From Prevotella herbatica (GTDB taxonomy: Bacteria; Bacteroidota; Bacteroidia; Bacteroidales; Bacteroidaceae), in assembly GCF_017347605.1 (NCBI RefSeq), contig NZ_AP024484.1, positions 3,460,790-3,524,789 on the forward strand: a DNA stretch of 64,000 nt, given 5' to 3'. Shown here in pieces: positions 1 through 8,832 of this stretch; positions within the stretch are counted from its first letter, which is position 1; every line of letters starts with the position of its first letter. A program made the position numbers and the translations under genes. The notes below the pieces were generated by a model. The model saw only the letters and a list, made by a program, of their open reading frames with translations. It had not been told where the DNA came from and did no database searches.

Positions 1-869
1 CAACAAATAAAGGTGATTCATGGAACTATAGTCCCGTAAAATATTGGCCGACAAGTAGTTCATCAATGGAAAACCAAAATAGCTTCTTTGCTTATGCCCC
101 GTACGTAGACTCAAGTGTAAATTCAGAGGGTATTACAAGTATTACATCTAACAGCAGTTTAGGTGCCCCAAAACTTACCTTCACAAATTCTTCAAACGTA
201 GAAAACACAATCGACTTGTTATGGGCTGTTTCAAAAGAAAGCGGTAAAGCTCTGAAAGACATGACTTCATTAAACTCTAATGGAGAAGTGAATTTCAACT
301 TCCGCCATGCCCTAGCAAGACTTAGCCTAAACATTCAAGGAGTATTCAATTCTAACTCAAATGAGAATATTGCAGATGGAAACAAGATTACTATTGAGAA
401 TATAACTATTTCAGGTTCATTCCCAAGCAACGGAACATTGAATCTTGACAACGAAATAGCTTATACTCCACAATGGGAAAATACAAATGGAGAAACAGTA
501 TTCAATATAAATAATAATCAAATAGCTGAAAATATAAGAGATGGAGGCGATTGCAAGGGTACTGATAGCATAAGTGGCGTAACAAATATCACAACAAATC
601 TTTTGGCAAATACTTCTGATAATAAAGAACGTTATCTAACGTTCATACCTTCAAAAGGAAATTTAACAATAAGTATAACTTATTGGTTAACGACTAAAGA
701 TAGCAATTTGGCTGGAGGCTATTTTAGAGTTAAGAATAATGCGGAAAAAACAATATCAAATATGACTTTAGAAGCAGGCAAAAACTATTCTATAAATGTA
801 TTACTTGGAATGAGCGGAATACAGTTTGACTCAAATGTTGCAGAATGGGATACCACTATTGCCGAATAA
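1..869 (+). CDS. Fimbrillin family protein, 5' end outside the window
   Basis: The reading frame is already open at position 3 and reads WNYSPVKYWP then SFFAYAPY, the W-Y-P-x-x-Y-W-P / F-F-A-Y-x-P pattern typical of Bacteroidales fimbrillin (FimA/Mfa1-like) domains. The ATG at 66 is therefore internal and the signal peptide lies upstream of the window. About 288 residues are visible. A second conserved patch, FNFRHALARLSLNI (residues about 98-111), is the usual F-x-H-x-L-a-k/r motif of the family. The C-terminus ends with a W-D-x-T strand. Probably a surface pilus structural subunit. A promoter follows at 902, so the downstream genes can be transcribed independently. Family call is firm; the pilus role is inferred. 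Confidence 0.85.
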   Translation, partial: TNKGDSWNYSPVKYWPTSSSSMENQNSFFAYAPYVDSSVNSEGITSITSNSSLGAPKLTFTNSSNVENTIDLLWAVSKESGKALKDMTSLNSNGEVNFNFRHALARLSLNIQGVFNSNSNENIADGNKITIENITISGSFPSNGTLNLDNEIAYTPQWENTNGETVFNINNNQIAENIRDGGDCKGTDSISGVTNITTNLLANTSDNKERYLTFIPSKGNLTISITYWLTTKDSNLAGGYFRVKNNAEKTISNMTLEAGKNYSINVLLGMSGIQFDSNVAEWDTTIAE

Positions 870-901
870 TTAGTTAAAAGTTAAAGAAGAAACCTAAAAA
901 G

Positions 902-933
902 CTTGGTAATATATCTCTTTTTGACTAATTTTG
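902..933 (+). promoter_or_regulatory. Bacteroidetes-type promoter of the first fimbrial operon
   Basis: CTTG at 902-905, exactly 20 nt, then TAATTTTG at 926-933 matches the -33 TTTG / -7 TAnnTTTG consensus. Transcription would start near 938-940, about 45 nt before the GTG start at 986, so the 16-nt tandem repeat lies in the leader. Seen by eye; not experimentally supported. Confidence 0.6.
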
Positions 934-947
934 TGGACGAATTGACG

Positions 948-990
948 AAGTAAATGATTGATCAAGTAAGTGATTGACTAAGTAAGTGAA
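948..990 (+). repeat. 16-nt tandem repeat, about 2.7 copies, running into a start codon
   Basis: Units aagtaaatgattgatc (948-963) and aagtaagtgattgact (964-979) differ at three positions and are followed by a partial third unit aagtaagtgaa (980-990). The GTG start of the next gene (986-988) sits inside the third unit. The earlier units carry ATGATTGA and GTGATTGA at the matching place, that is, possible starts followed directly by TGA. Copy-number change would move the promoter by 16 nt per unit, and 16 is not a multiple of three. Confidence 0.7.
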
Positions 991-2107
991 AATTTTATTA
1001 TATTTTATTCTAATTTTAGGGTTGTCATTGGTAACATCAGGTTGCAGTGACAATTCTATTATGGAAAGTGAAAGCATATTAGCAAATACACTTTCTATGG
1101 ATTTTTCGTGCTATACCAGTAAAGCAACAACTAGTCGTGCCAATAGCAATTACATTGTTGATGGAACCAACACAACCACCATTCCAAGTGGTAATTCAAT
1201 TGGTGTATTCTCTTTCTATCAAGGTCCAACAAAATGGGATGACATAACATCTCATGTTGCGTCATTTATGAATAACCAGAAAATGGTGGCTAAAGCGTTA
1301 AACAACACAGTAAGTTTCACATACTCACCTACAAAATACTGGCCAAGTAATCCTAACGATAAACTTAGTTTCTTTGCCTACTATCCTTGGAATAACCTTT
1401 CAAACGGTAGTCAAGATATTGGTGTTGAGAATATTGAAGATGAAAGTAAAATGTGTTTAAGATTAAACGTTGAGGATAATCCTAGTGACCAAGTAGATGT
1501 GATGCTTAGCGATTTAATAAAAGACAAGACATACCAAGACACCAATAATGAAGGAAAAATAGATTTCAACTTTCATCATATACTAAGCTTTGTAAACATA
1601 AAACTCATCATTGATGATAATATGAAAAGCATAGCAAAGCTTAAAGTTAACAGTGCCATGATATCGGGACTGTACAATGCAGGCACTTGCCACCCTAGCT
1701 ATGATCAAAGTTCTGGGAAAACAGTATTTACATGGACTCCATATTTCAAAACAGGAACGTCAGATCAGCAGTATGTACTTGATACCAGTGCACTATCTTC
1801 AACTACTTCTAACCAAACAGGAAATATTCTGTTAATGGTTCCACAGCAACTGAGTACAAACGTGGTATTCACTATAAACTATGATATAATATTTATCGAC
1901 AACAACGGTAACGAAAAGTACAAATACACGAATAATGAGCAAAATGTAGTGCTAAAAAACACTGGGAACATAACGGATTGGTTACCTGGAAAGAAATATA
2001 CCTACACATTTACTATAGGTTTAAAGCCTATAAAAATGGATGCTACGACCGACGAATGGTCTAACAGCGGATATGACACTGATGTAAGCGGACCTAGTAC
2101 TAATTGA
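986..2107 (+). CDS. Fimbrillin family lipoprotein
   Basis: 373 aa starting at GTG (986). It begins MKILLYFILILGLSLVTSGC, a lipoprotein signal peptide whose lipobox Cys is residue 20. An Arg in TTSRANSN (about residues 48-55) fits the trypsin-like (gingipain-type) maturation site of Bacteroidales pilins. The fimbrillin pattern FTYSPTKYWPSNPNDKLSFFAYYPW spans roughly residues 110-135, and a second block, FNFHHILSFVNIKL, lies near 193. Likely an exported, lipidated pilus subunit that is cleaved and polymerised at the outer surface. It is the first gene of a four-gene operon ending at 8072 (10-nt gap to the next). The GTG start is chosen because the signal peptide begins there and no in-frame ATG gives a better one. 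Confidence 0.85.
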   Translation: MKILLYFILILGLSLVTSGCSDNSIMESESILANTLSMDFSCYTSKATTSRANSNYIVDGTNTTTIPSGNSIGVFSFYQGPTKWDDITSHVASFMNNQKMVAKALNNTVSFTYSPTKYWPSNPNDKLSFFAYYPWNNLSNGSQDIGVENIEDESKMCLRLNVEDNPSDQVDVMLSDLIKDKTYQDTNNEGKIDFNFHHILSFVNIKLIIDDNMKSIAKLKVNSAMISGLYNAGTCHPSYDQSSGKTVFTWTPYFKTGTSDQQYVLDTSALSSTTSNQTGNILLMVPQQLSTNVVFTINYDIIFIDNNGNEKYKYTNNEQNVVLKNTGNITDWLPGKKYTYTFTIGLKPIKMDATTDEWSNSGYDTDVSGPSTN

Positions 2108-2117
2108 TAAAGTAAAA

Positions 2118-3800
2118 ATGAAGATTACACGACCATATATTACCTTAATACTGTTTGTTCTATGCATAGTTTCATGCACAGAAAAAAGTGACATCGCGGA
2201 TAATAGCTATGCTAATAATATCAGCGATAATGCTATCGACATCTCAGCAGAAACAGACAGTATGAAGACTCGTAGCGTAACATCATCTCCATTCTCCATA
2301 GAAAATAGCGCAGATCTTCAAGCTAACGGCTTCAAAGTTTACGCATACTATCATGGTACTGACAATTTCGTTACTGCCAACCAAAGCCTTTACACGCTTA
2401 TGGATAACGTAAACGTAAAATATAATAACGGTGCATGGGGTTATGATGGAGACACAATGTATTGGCCTATTGGAAAAAATATGCTATCTTTCTTTGCAAC
2501 ATCATATAACCCAAACTTAGGAAGCAATCAATTAACATTAAACAAAAATACTAGTACTGGTAATCCGGAAATAACTTACATTGCATCAACTGACTTAGAT
2601 AAACAAGAAGACATACTTTGGGGAACTAGAAGTAACGGAATGCCATACACTAACGAGACAAGGCCTAGTGACGAAACAGTACACTGGCACTTCAAGCATG
2701 CCCTTGCCAAAATTATACCAACTATTTCAAGCACACTATACACAGAACCATACTCAACGATTGTACCACATTCAGATATTTCTCAAAGTATAGATTACAT
2801 TCAGACAAAATATCTAATTAAGAGCGTTACTATTTCAAACGCTAACAAACAAGCTACGCTTTCATTGCAAAATAGCGTAGCTAGTACTCCAGCATGGAAT
2901 AATAAAAGTGGAACTTTGGAATATCTTTTAGACTCAGAATTAAATGATGATATAAAATATGCTCAAACAGCTGGTCAAACACAGAATCAAATAAATACGA
3001 ATAACTGGTATAAGAACGGTGTCAACACTACGACAATGACCTTATTACCAGAAGGTAAATATCTTACCCTAATACCAAAATTGGCTGCAGAAAACGGGAA
3101 TTTGAAAATAAGCATTACTTATGAAGTACTAACACAAATTACAGAACAAAAACAAACTAGAAATGTGATTTTGTGGTGGTATGGACCTTGGAATAATAGT
3201 GGTACACCAACAACAACATACACAAACACAGAAAAAATTATTTCTGGTGATGTAAACACTGATTTCATTGGAAACAGAAAATATAATCTCAATATAAATA
3301 TTCAAGCAAATTACCTTGAATTGACAGCAATTCCACAACCATGGGAGGAAATTTCACAAGTAATTGATACAGAAACAAATCTTATAACCATTGCACCTGG
3401 CGGTGGTATAGAATTTGATGCTGTTCAATATGGAGATTCAATTGATAGAACTAACGGTATTATTTATCTAAGGAACAAGACTTGTGCGCTAAGTTTCAAC
3501 ATTGCCACACCACGTGGAGCTACTTGGCGTGCAGCACTTATACAATCTGGAGATATAGATGCATTCCAATTTGTTGATGAAAACGGGACTGTACTTGCAA
3601 ATCAAAATCCTCAAGGTGCTATTGGAACACAAGCAACTTTAAGGATAAGGGCAAAAAACGCAACAAATTCTACAGATAACTCGGCTATATTAAGAATATA
3701 CGTTATTCAGCCGAACCAATCTACAATAGTAAAGACGCTTACAGGAAGCGACATATTCAAAGAGTATAAATTTGTTGAACCCGCTAACGCAAAAAATTAA
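2118..3800 (+). CDS. Fimbrillin family lipoprotein with extra C-terminal beta domain
   Basis: 560 aa. Signal peptide MKITRPYITLILFVLCIVSC with lipobox Cys at residue 20 and an Arg site in SMKTRSVTSS (about residues 48-58). The fimbrillin signatures are YWPIGKNMLSFFATSYNP (about 115-132) and HWHFKHALAKIIPTI (about 190-205). From about residue 415 there is an additional segment starting ITIAPGGGIEFDAVQYG and ending with an RIYVIQPNQ strand; it resembles an Ig-like or BACON-like beta domain but I cannot name the family. The protein is longer than a typical 350-400 aa major pilin, so an accessory or minor subunit is plausible. Ten nt after the previous stop and 16 nt before the next start: same operon. 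Confidence 0.8.
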   Translation: MKITRPYITLILFVLCIVSCTEKSDIADNSYANNISDNAIDISAETDSMKTRSVTSSPFSIENSADLQANGFKVYAYYHGTDNFVTANQSLYTLMDNVNVKYNNGAWGYDGDTMYWPIGKNMLSFFATSYNPNLGSNQLTLNKNTSTGNPEITYIASTDLDKQEDILWGTRSNGMPYTNETRPSDETVHWHFKHALAKIIPTISSTLYTEPYSTIVPHSDISQSIDYIQTKYLIKSVTISNANKQATLSLQNSVASTPAWNNKSGTLEYLLDSELNDDIKYAQTAGQTQNQINTNNWYKNGVNTTTMTLLPEGKYLTLIPKLAAENGNLKISITYEVLTQITEQKQTRNVILWWYGPWNNSGTPTTTYTNTEKIISGDVNTDFIGNRKYNLNINIQANYLELTAIPQPWEEISQVIDTETNLITIAPGGGIEFDAVQYGDSIDRTNGIIYLRNKTCALSFNIATPRGATWRAALIQSGDIDAFQFVDENGTVLANQNPQGAIGTQATLRIRAKNATNSTDNSAILRIYVIQPNQSTIVKTLTGSDIFKEYKFVEPANAKN

Positions 3801-3816
3801 AATAGTTAGACAGAGT

Positions 3817-6072
3817 ATGATGAGAACTATTATAAAATATACATATATACTTGCAATGTCATTCATAATTATGACATTATATAGTTGTTCAGAAAAGGAT
3901 ATCGCAAATGATAGTGAATCCACTCTGAAAGACGGGTATATATCTTTTGTATTATACCATACTACTGCAGAGAAAAATGGTATAGAAACATCTACCCGAG
4001 CAACAATAAACGGTGAAGACCAATTGAACGAAAACTATATTGAAAACGCAACGATATTCATTTATAATGATACAACACAAGCAGCTGTACAAACAATACA
4101 AGGGCAAAGCGTTTCGATAAACAATGATGGGTCTTATCTCGTAAGAACGAGAATTACAGATGAACTAAAATCAGCATTATCAAATGGTGGATATGCATAT
4201 ATTATTGCTAACCCTACCAATAATTTCAACGATGGAATGACCCTTAATGAAGTTAAGAATTCTATTGTATCTTCTGATTTCACAATTAGTAGTTCTGGAG
4301 TTCAAGATAAATTCACAATGTCTGGCGGTGAAGACATATCTTGGAATAACAACGCTGCATATTCTACAGTGCCTTTGTATAGATGTGCAGCTAAAGTTGT
4401 GGTGTATTCAAACATTAAGGAGTCTGTAGATGAAAATTCAACCAATACTACTTTAACTTATACACCTAACTTTGAAAGCATGACTATAAGTTTGCTAAAT
4501 GGATTAAATAAAGGGAAGGTTGATGCTAGCTATGTATCCTCTGATGCAGATTATTTCAACAAACAAGAAATTCTACAAAAGACAGATGCATCAAAGACCT
4601 ATGCGGGAGTTGAATATGCATATTCTCATGTTCCATTTTACAGTTACCCAACATCATGGGGAGAAGTTGATCCAAGAGAGACTGTTGTAGAAATATGTAT
4701 ACCATGGACCGTGAAAGGCGAAAACAGATATATCAACACTTATTATCAGTTAAGTATAAATGCCCAAAACAGAAAGATAGAGCGCAATCGTCAATACACT
4801 ATTTATCTAAACATAAACGATATTGGAAGTACTAACAAGGAAACGCCTATAAAACTTAGTCCTTCAAGTTTCACTATTCTACCCTGGGGAACTGTTGATG
4901 TTGGTGCAGGCAGCAAGACTGACGAGAATGTTAGCGGTGATTTTCATAAGTACCAGTATCTAACGGTTGATCCACAAAGTATAATATTGAATAACCAAAC
5001 TTCAACAACAATAAAATATACAAGTTCATCTGCTTTAGATAAGACAAACACAAAAGTTACGCAAGTAGATTACTACACGTATGAAACCTCAGGTACTCCA
5101 AGATCCAATGTGCTTACAAATGCCGCAGATTTAGCTAAATATAAAGTAGACATAACATCTGATAAAGAAATTACGTTTACTCATGAGTTTGACGGTACAT
5201 ACACATATCAGAATATACATCTTCAAGTAACAAACAATGAGGGGCTAACCGAGACTGTCATTATGACTCAATATCCATCACTATATATTTCCACAGAAGA
5301 TGGTGGAAACGCATTTATTGATGGTTACTTTGCTAGAGTAACAAATGCAACAATGTCAGGTGCTGCAAAAAATTCAGACGGAACTTATTATAGTAAAAAC
5401 AATTATTATAGCTATTCTAAAGATAATTACGTAGTAACACCTTATGGTTATTTATTTACTTCCTTAGGTAATTTAGCACAGACACAAATAACAAATGTCT
5501 ATGTTACAGCATTTAATTCAGAAAATGGATACTATACCGTAGGTGGAGAAACATATTACTACAAGATTGGTGACCCAAGAGTCAATGCAGGTTGGAGTTC
5601 GTCTTCAATTACTAGATATCTTTCGACATCATCAAGTACTAATTCATGGACTTCTACAGATTGTGCCAATTTAATGATAGCCTCAACAGCAGATTCATAT
5701 CGTTCTGTAATAGCTCCGGCATTCAAAGTATCATCTGCATGGGGACAATGCTCGCAAAACGGAGTAAAATTCTCTGATGCTCAGAAGCGTGCTGCAACAT
5801 ATCAAGAAAACGGTTATGCAGCAGGAAGATGGAGATTACCAACTGAGGCTGAAATAATGTTTGTCGCTTATATGCAATCACAAGGTAATATTCCTACTCT
5901 ATTTATTGATGGTGCAAATTACTGGGCTAGCAGTGGAAGATACTACAATAGTGGTAATTTCTATGAAGCAGGTAGTAATGTTCAATGTTATGTAAGAACA
6001 GTTTATGACACTTGGTATTGGGGAGGTACTAAATGCCCTAGTGGAACTTATACTATAAAGACTACAAAATGA
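3817..6072 (+). CDS. Fimbrial accessory/tip-type lipoprotein with FISUMP-like C-terminal domain
   Basis: The frame is open from 3772 inside the preceding gene, but the signal peptide MMRTIIKYTYILAMSFIIMTLYSC starts at the ATGs at 3817/3820, giving 751 aa. An Arg maturation-like site ETSTRATINGED lies about 55 residues in. The N-terminal half includes IFIYNDTTQAAVQTIQG and the LYRCAAKVVVYS segment seen in Mfa/FimB-type adhesins. The last 150 residues contain GRWRLPTEAEIMFVAYMQ, YWASSG and YVRTVYDTWYWG, the W-R-L-P-T-E-x-E ... Y-W-x-S-S ... C-V-R-x-V-Y-D-x-W-Y-W-G arrangement of C-terminal domains found on Bacteroidales tip fimbrillins (related to Fib_succ_major/FISUMP). Probably a minor or tip subunit. 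The next gene overlaps it by 4 nt (ATGA). Confidence 0.75.
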   Translation: MMRTIIKYTYILAMSFIIMTLYSCSEKDIANDSESTLKDGYISFVLYHTTAEKNGIETSTRATINGEDQLNENYIENATIFIYNDTTQAAVQTIQGQSVSINNDGSYLVRTRITDELKSALSNGGYAYIIANPTNNFNDGMTLNEVKNSIVSSDFTISSSGVQDKFTMSGGEDISWNNNAAYSTVPLYRCAAKVVVYSNIKESVDENSTNTTLTYTPNFESMTISLLNGLNKGKVDASYVSSDADYFNKQEILQKTDASKTYAGVEYAYSHVPFYSYPTSWGEVDPRETVVEICIPWTVKGENRYINTYYQLSINAQNRKIERNRQYTIYLNINDIGSTNKETPIKLSPSSFTILPWGTVDVGAGSKTDENVSGDFHKYQYLTVDPQSIILNNQTSTTIKYTSSSALDKTNTKVTQVDYYTYETSGTPRSNVLTNAADLAKYKVDITSDKEITFTHEFDGTYTYQNIHLQVTNNEGLTETVIMTQYPSLYISTEDGGNAFIDGYFARVTNATMSGAAKNSDGTYYSKNNYYSYSKDNYVVTPYGYLFTSLGNLAQTQITNVYVTAFNSENGYYTVGGETYYYKIGDPRVNAGWSSSSITRYLSTSSSTNSWTSTDCANLMIASTADSYRSVIAPAFKVSSAWGQCSQNGVKFSDAQKRAATYQENGYAAGRWRLPTEAEIMFVAYMQSQGNIPTLFIDGANYWASSGRYYNSGNFYEAGSNVQCYVRTVYDTWYWGGTKCPSGTYTIKTTK

Positions 6073-8072
6073 TGAAAAGTAAATTACATTATATATTCTA
6101 TCTGATTGCTATAACATTATTTTTTACGGCATGCTCAGAGCACGACTTTCTAACAGATTACAACATAGTTCAATCTAATGGAAAGCCTGTAGACATTAAT
6201 GGTTCGCTTAATACGCCAGACCTACAAGTGATGAGCACTCGTAGTCTTGGAGAAACTCCTGATATTAAAAAGTTGTATGCTATAGTTTTTGATAACAATG
6301 GATTACTAATGGAAGTTGATACTTGTAAAGCGGCTAATAGCAATGGCGATAACATCAATAATTTTTCAACGGCGAGTAATGGTCTCACATATTTTCATGT
6401 AACACTGCATACATCAACAACTCCGAGAATCGTACATCTTGTAGCAAATTTCAATCCTACTTTCACCACAATTCTTGATGAAGCTTCACTTATGAGAAAG
6501 ATGATTGTAACAGATTCCACTGACTCATATTGGCAGAGAATAGTGTTTGACGAAGGTATTTATATGAATTCAGACGGAACTGTAGACGTAGAAAAGACTT
6601 TACCTAAAATGCAAAACTTGAAATTGATAAGAAACTTTGCAAAGGTAACAGTAAGTATCGCTGACAGTATAAAAAATATATTTATACCACAGGGATATTA
6701 TGTCTTTAATCAACCTAAATCAGGCACCGTAGCTCCATATAATGTAAATACAGCGATAAGCGACGATCCTTTGACAAGTAGATTTGCTGACTATATTGCC
6801 AGTGATGGGACAACGATGTCATACAAAGAATTACTTGATCAAAAATACTACGGATACGAACCTGAGACAAGAACTTTTAAAGATAATCCAGATCCAACTA
6901 GCGCAAGTTTTCCGTGGAAAAACGTTTTAGAGCCGACATATATATATGAAAGCACCCATCGCAATGATCTTGATAACCCTTATATAATAATTAAGGGTAC
7001 ATATATCTCAGGTACAGGCTCTACAGGAGTCCCTACCTATTACAAGGCTGACTTCTGCTACCCTACTGAACAAACAGGTAGTACTGACCTCACATCAATG
7101 ACTTACTATAACCTGATAAGGAACTTTCAATACAACCTAAAAGTAACTAGAATCTCAGGGAATGGTTCAAAGACTTTGGCTGATGCAATCGTAGGTGGTC
7201 CAATGAATAATTTTATGGGTGTAACAACAGCAGGGAATATCACCAATATTGCCAATGACATATCGCGCTTATACGTAAGTTTCACAGATGAAATGTTTAC
7301 AACAAAAGATCCTATTGTGATAAAATACAAAAACGTATTCAACATGCACGATCCATCAACCACAAGCGATGATGAAATTTGCAATTTGAGGCGAAGAGAA
7401 CTTAACACAACAGATTATACAGGTAAAAATTACGTCAGAATCGTTGGGCTTGATGAAGAGGACAAATCACCTATTGGAACTATTAAGGGCCCGATAGCAG
7501 CATCAGCAACAATAAGCAGTGGAAACGATGCAAACGGATGGCGAACAATAACAATACAACCTACAGATTTGCCAACAAGTAGTCTTGAACAGAAAATTCA
7601 AACTATCAGCATATATAATTCTGACGGACTAGAAAGAAACATAAATCTTTACTACCGTCAACCTATGAACTTTTCAGTAGAGCTAAATCCTGCTACGGTA
7701 ACGTCTTCGGAAGATCAAGAGGTGGATGTCATCATTGGTATTCCTGGAGATTTAACAGCACCTCGCTTTCCTCTTACATTTAAAATAGAACACAATAGTA
7801 ATGCCATATATCCAAACGTACAAGCTACTGGATTTAACGAGCTACCTGTCGTTGTTGGAAAATCAATTATTGATGGAACGACCGACTCATATTATTATAC
7901 ACGAAATATAAGTTGGAATGAATACAAAAATACAGGTACTAGTAACGACGGACTAAAACGTTTCCATTGCTATTTCAAAACTTATAAGGCAAATAGCACG
8001 GGAAAAATATATGTGACTACAGATAAATATTTCATAACACAACCTATCACCGCAACGTTGGCTAACAACTAG
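6069..8072 (+). CDS. Fimbrial tip/accessory lipoprotein (DUF4906-like)
   Basis: 667 aa; starts at ATG 6069 within an ATGA overlap with the previous stop, and a second ATG at 6072 is equally possible. Signal peptide MMKSKLHYIFYLIAITLFFTAC has a lipobox Cys at about residue 22, and VMSTRSLGETPD carries the Arg site seen in the other cluster members. LYAIVFDNNGLLMEVD followed by TPRIVHLVANFNP is the N-terminal pilin-adhesin pattern (short strand-loop repeats naming internal or external decorations). The C-terminal half ends in several beta strands with ISIYNSDGLERNINLYYRQP, similar to DUF4906-type endings. Last gene of the operon; no clear hairpin terminator follows before the trmD promoter. Exact Pfam family is uncertain. 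Confidence 0.7.
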   Translation: MMKSKLHYIFYLIAITLFFTACSEHDFLTDYNIVQSNGKPVDINGSLNTPDLQVMSTRSLGETPDIKKLYAIVFDNNGLLMEVDTCKAANSNGDNINNFSTASNGLTYFHVTLHTSTTPRIVHLVANFNPTFTTILDEASLMRKMIVTDSTDSYWQRIVFDEGIYMNSDGTVDVEKTLPKMQNLKLIRNFAKVTVSIADSIKNIFIPQGYYVFNQPKSGTVAPYNVNTAISDDPLTSRFADYIASDGTTMSYKELLDQKYYGYEPETRTFKDNPDPTSASFPWKNVLEPTYIYESTHRNDLDNPYIIIKGTYISGTGSTGVPTYYKADFCYPTEQTGSTDLTSMTYYNLIRNFQYNLKVTRISGNGSKTLADAIVGGPMNNFMGVTTAGNITNIANDISRLYVSFTDEMFTTKDPIVIKYKNVFNMHDPSTTSDDEICNLRRRELNTTDYTGKNYVRIVGLDEEDKSPIGTIKGPIAASATISSGNDANGWRTITIQPTDLPTSSLEQKIQTISIYNSDGLERNINLYYRQPMNFSVELNPATVTSSEDQEVDVIIGIPGDLTAPRFPLTFKIEHNSNAIYPNVQATGFNELPVVVGKSIIDGTTDSYYYTRNISWNEYKNTGTSNDGLKRFHCYFKTYKANSTGKIYVTTDKYFITQPITATLANN

Positions 8073-8120
8073 CGTTTAAGTAACTAAAGCATATAAAAAA
8101 TCATTATATCTATCAACATG

Positions 8121-8152
8121 CTTGCAAAATAATAAAAAAAGTATTAATTTTG
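8121..8152 (+). promoter_or_regulatory. trmD promoter; predicted near-leaderless transcript
   Basis: CTTG (8121-8124), 20 nt, TAATTTTG (8145-8152), a full match to the Bacteroidetes consensus. The trmD ATG begins only 6 nt after the -7 element, so the mRNA should have almost no 5' leader. This also argues against the upstream in-frame start at 8122, which would lie inside the promoter. Confidence 0.65.
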
Positions 8153-8157
8153 CAGCC

Positions 8158-8832
8158 ATGAGAATAGACATTATTTCAGTAATACCAGATATGATGGAAG
8201 GATTCATTAATGAATCCATTTTGGCACGTGCACAGAAAAAAGGATTGGTAGAAATTCATCTACACAATCTAAGAGACTATACTCTTGACAAATGGAGACG
8301 TGTAGACGACTACCCTTATGGTGGCAGCGCTGGAATGATTATTCAATGTGAACCTATTGACAGATGTATTTCTGCATTGAAAGCTGAACGCGATTATGAT
8401 GAAGTTATCTATACAAGTCCTGATGGAGAACAGTTTGACCAACATGTCGCAAACGATCTTTCACTAAAAGGTAACATCATTATTCTTTGTGGACATTACA
8501 AAGGTATAGATCAACGAGTACGCGAACATCTAATCACACGTGAAATTAGTATTGGCGATTATGTACTTACAGGTGGAGAACTTGCTGCAGCTGTAATGAC
8601 AGATGCTATAGTTAGACTCATTCCTGGCTCAATAAGTGATGAACAAAGCGCACTTAGTGACTGTTTTCAAGATGATATGCTTGCTGCACCAATATACACT
8701 AGACCTTCAGAATATAAAGGATGGAAAGTTCCAGACGTACTTCTTAGTGGGAATGAAGCTAAGATTCGCAAGTGGGAATTTGACAGAGCGATGGAACGCA
8801 CGAAAAAAATACGTCCTGATTTATTAAAATAA
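8158..8832 (+). CDS. trmD: tRNA (guanine-N1)-methyltransferase TrmD
   Basis: 224 aa from ATG 8158. Methylates G37 at N1 in tRNAs reading CNN codons using S-adenosylmethionine, preventing +1 frameshifts; cytoplasmic, acts as a dimer. Recognisable motifs: [12 protein letters not shown] at the N-terminus, [18 protein letters not shown] (about 45-62), [13 protein letters not shown] (about 104-116) and the knot region [21 protein letters not shown] (about 124-144), which forms the SAM-binding trefoil knot of SPOUT enzymes. Length is close to the usual 225-255 aa. Monocistronic by its own promoter. Its last 9 nt overlap the convergent patatin gene. Confidence 0.95.
   Translation: MRIDIISVIPDMMEGFINESILARAQKKGLVEIHLHNLRDYTLDKWRRVDDYPYGGSAGMIIQCEPIDRCISALKAERDYDEVIYTSPDGEQFDQHVANDLSLKGNIIILCGHYKGIDQRVREHLITREISIGDYVLTGGELAAAVMTDAIVRLIPGSISDEQSALSDCFQDDMLAAPIYTRPSEYKGWKVPDVLLSGNEAKIRKWEFDRAMERTKKIRPDLLK

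Noticed and set aside
3772..3816. Earlier start for the 751-aa fimbrial protein
   Set aside because: It overlaps the preceding gene and would put 15 charged residues before a good signal peptide.
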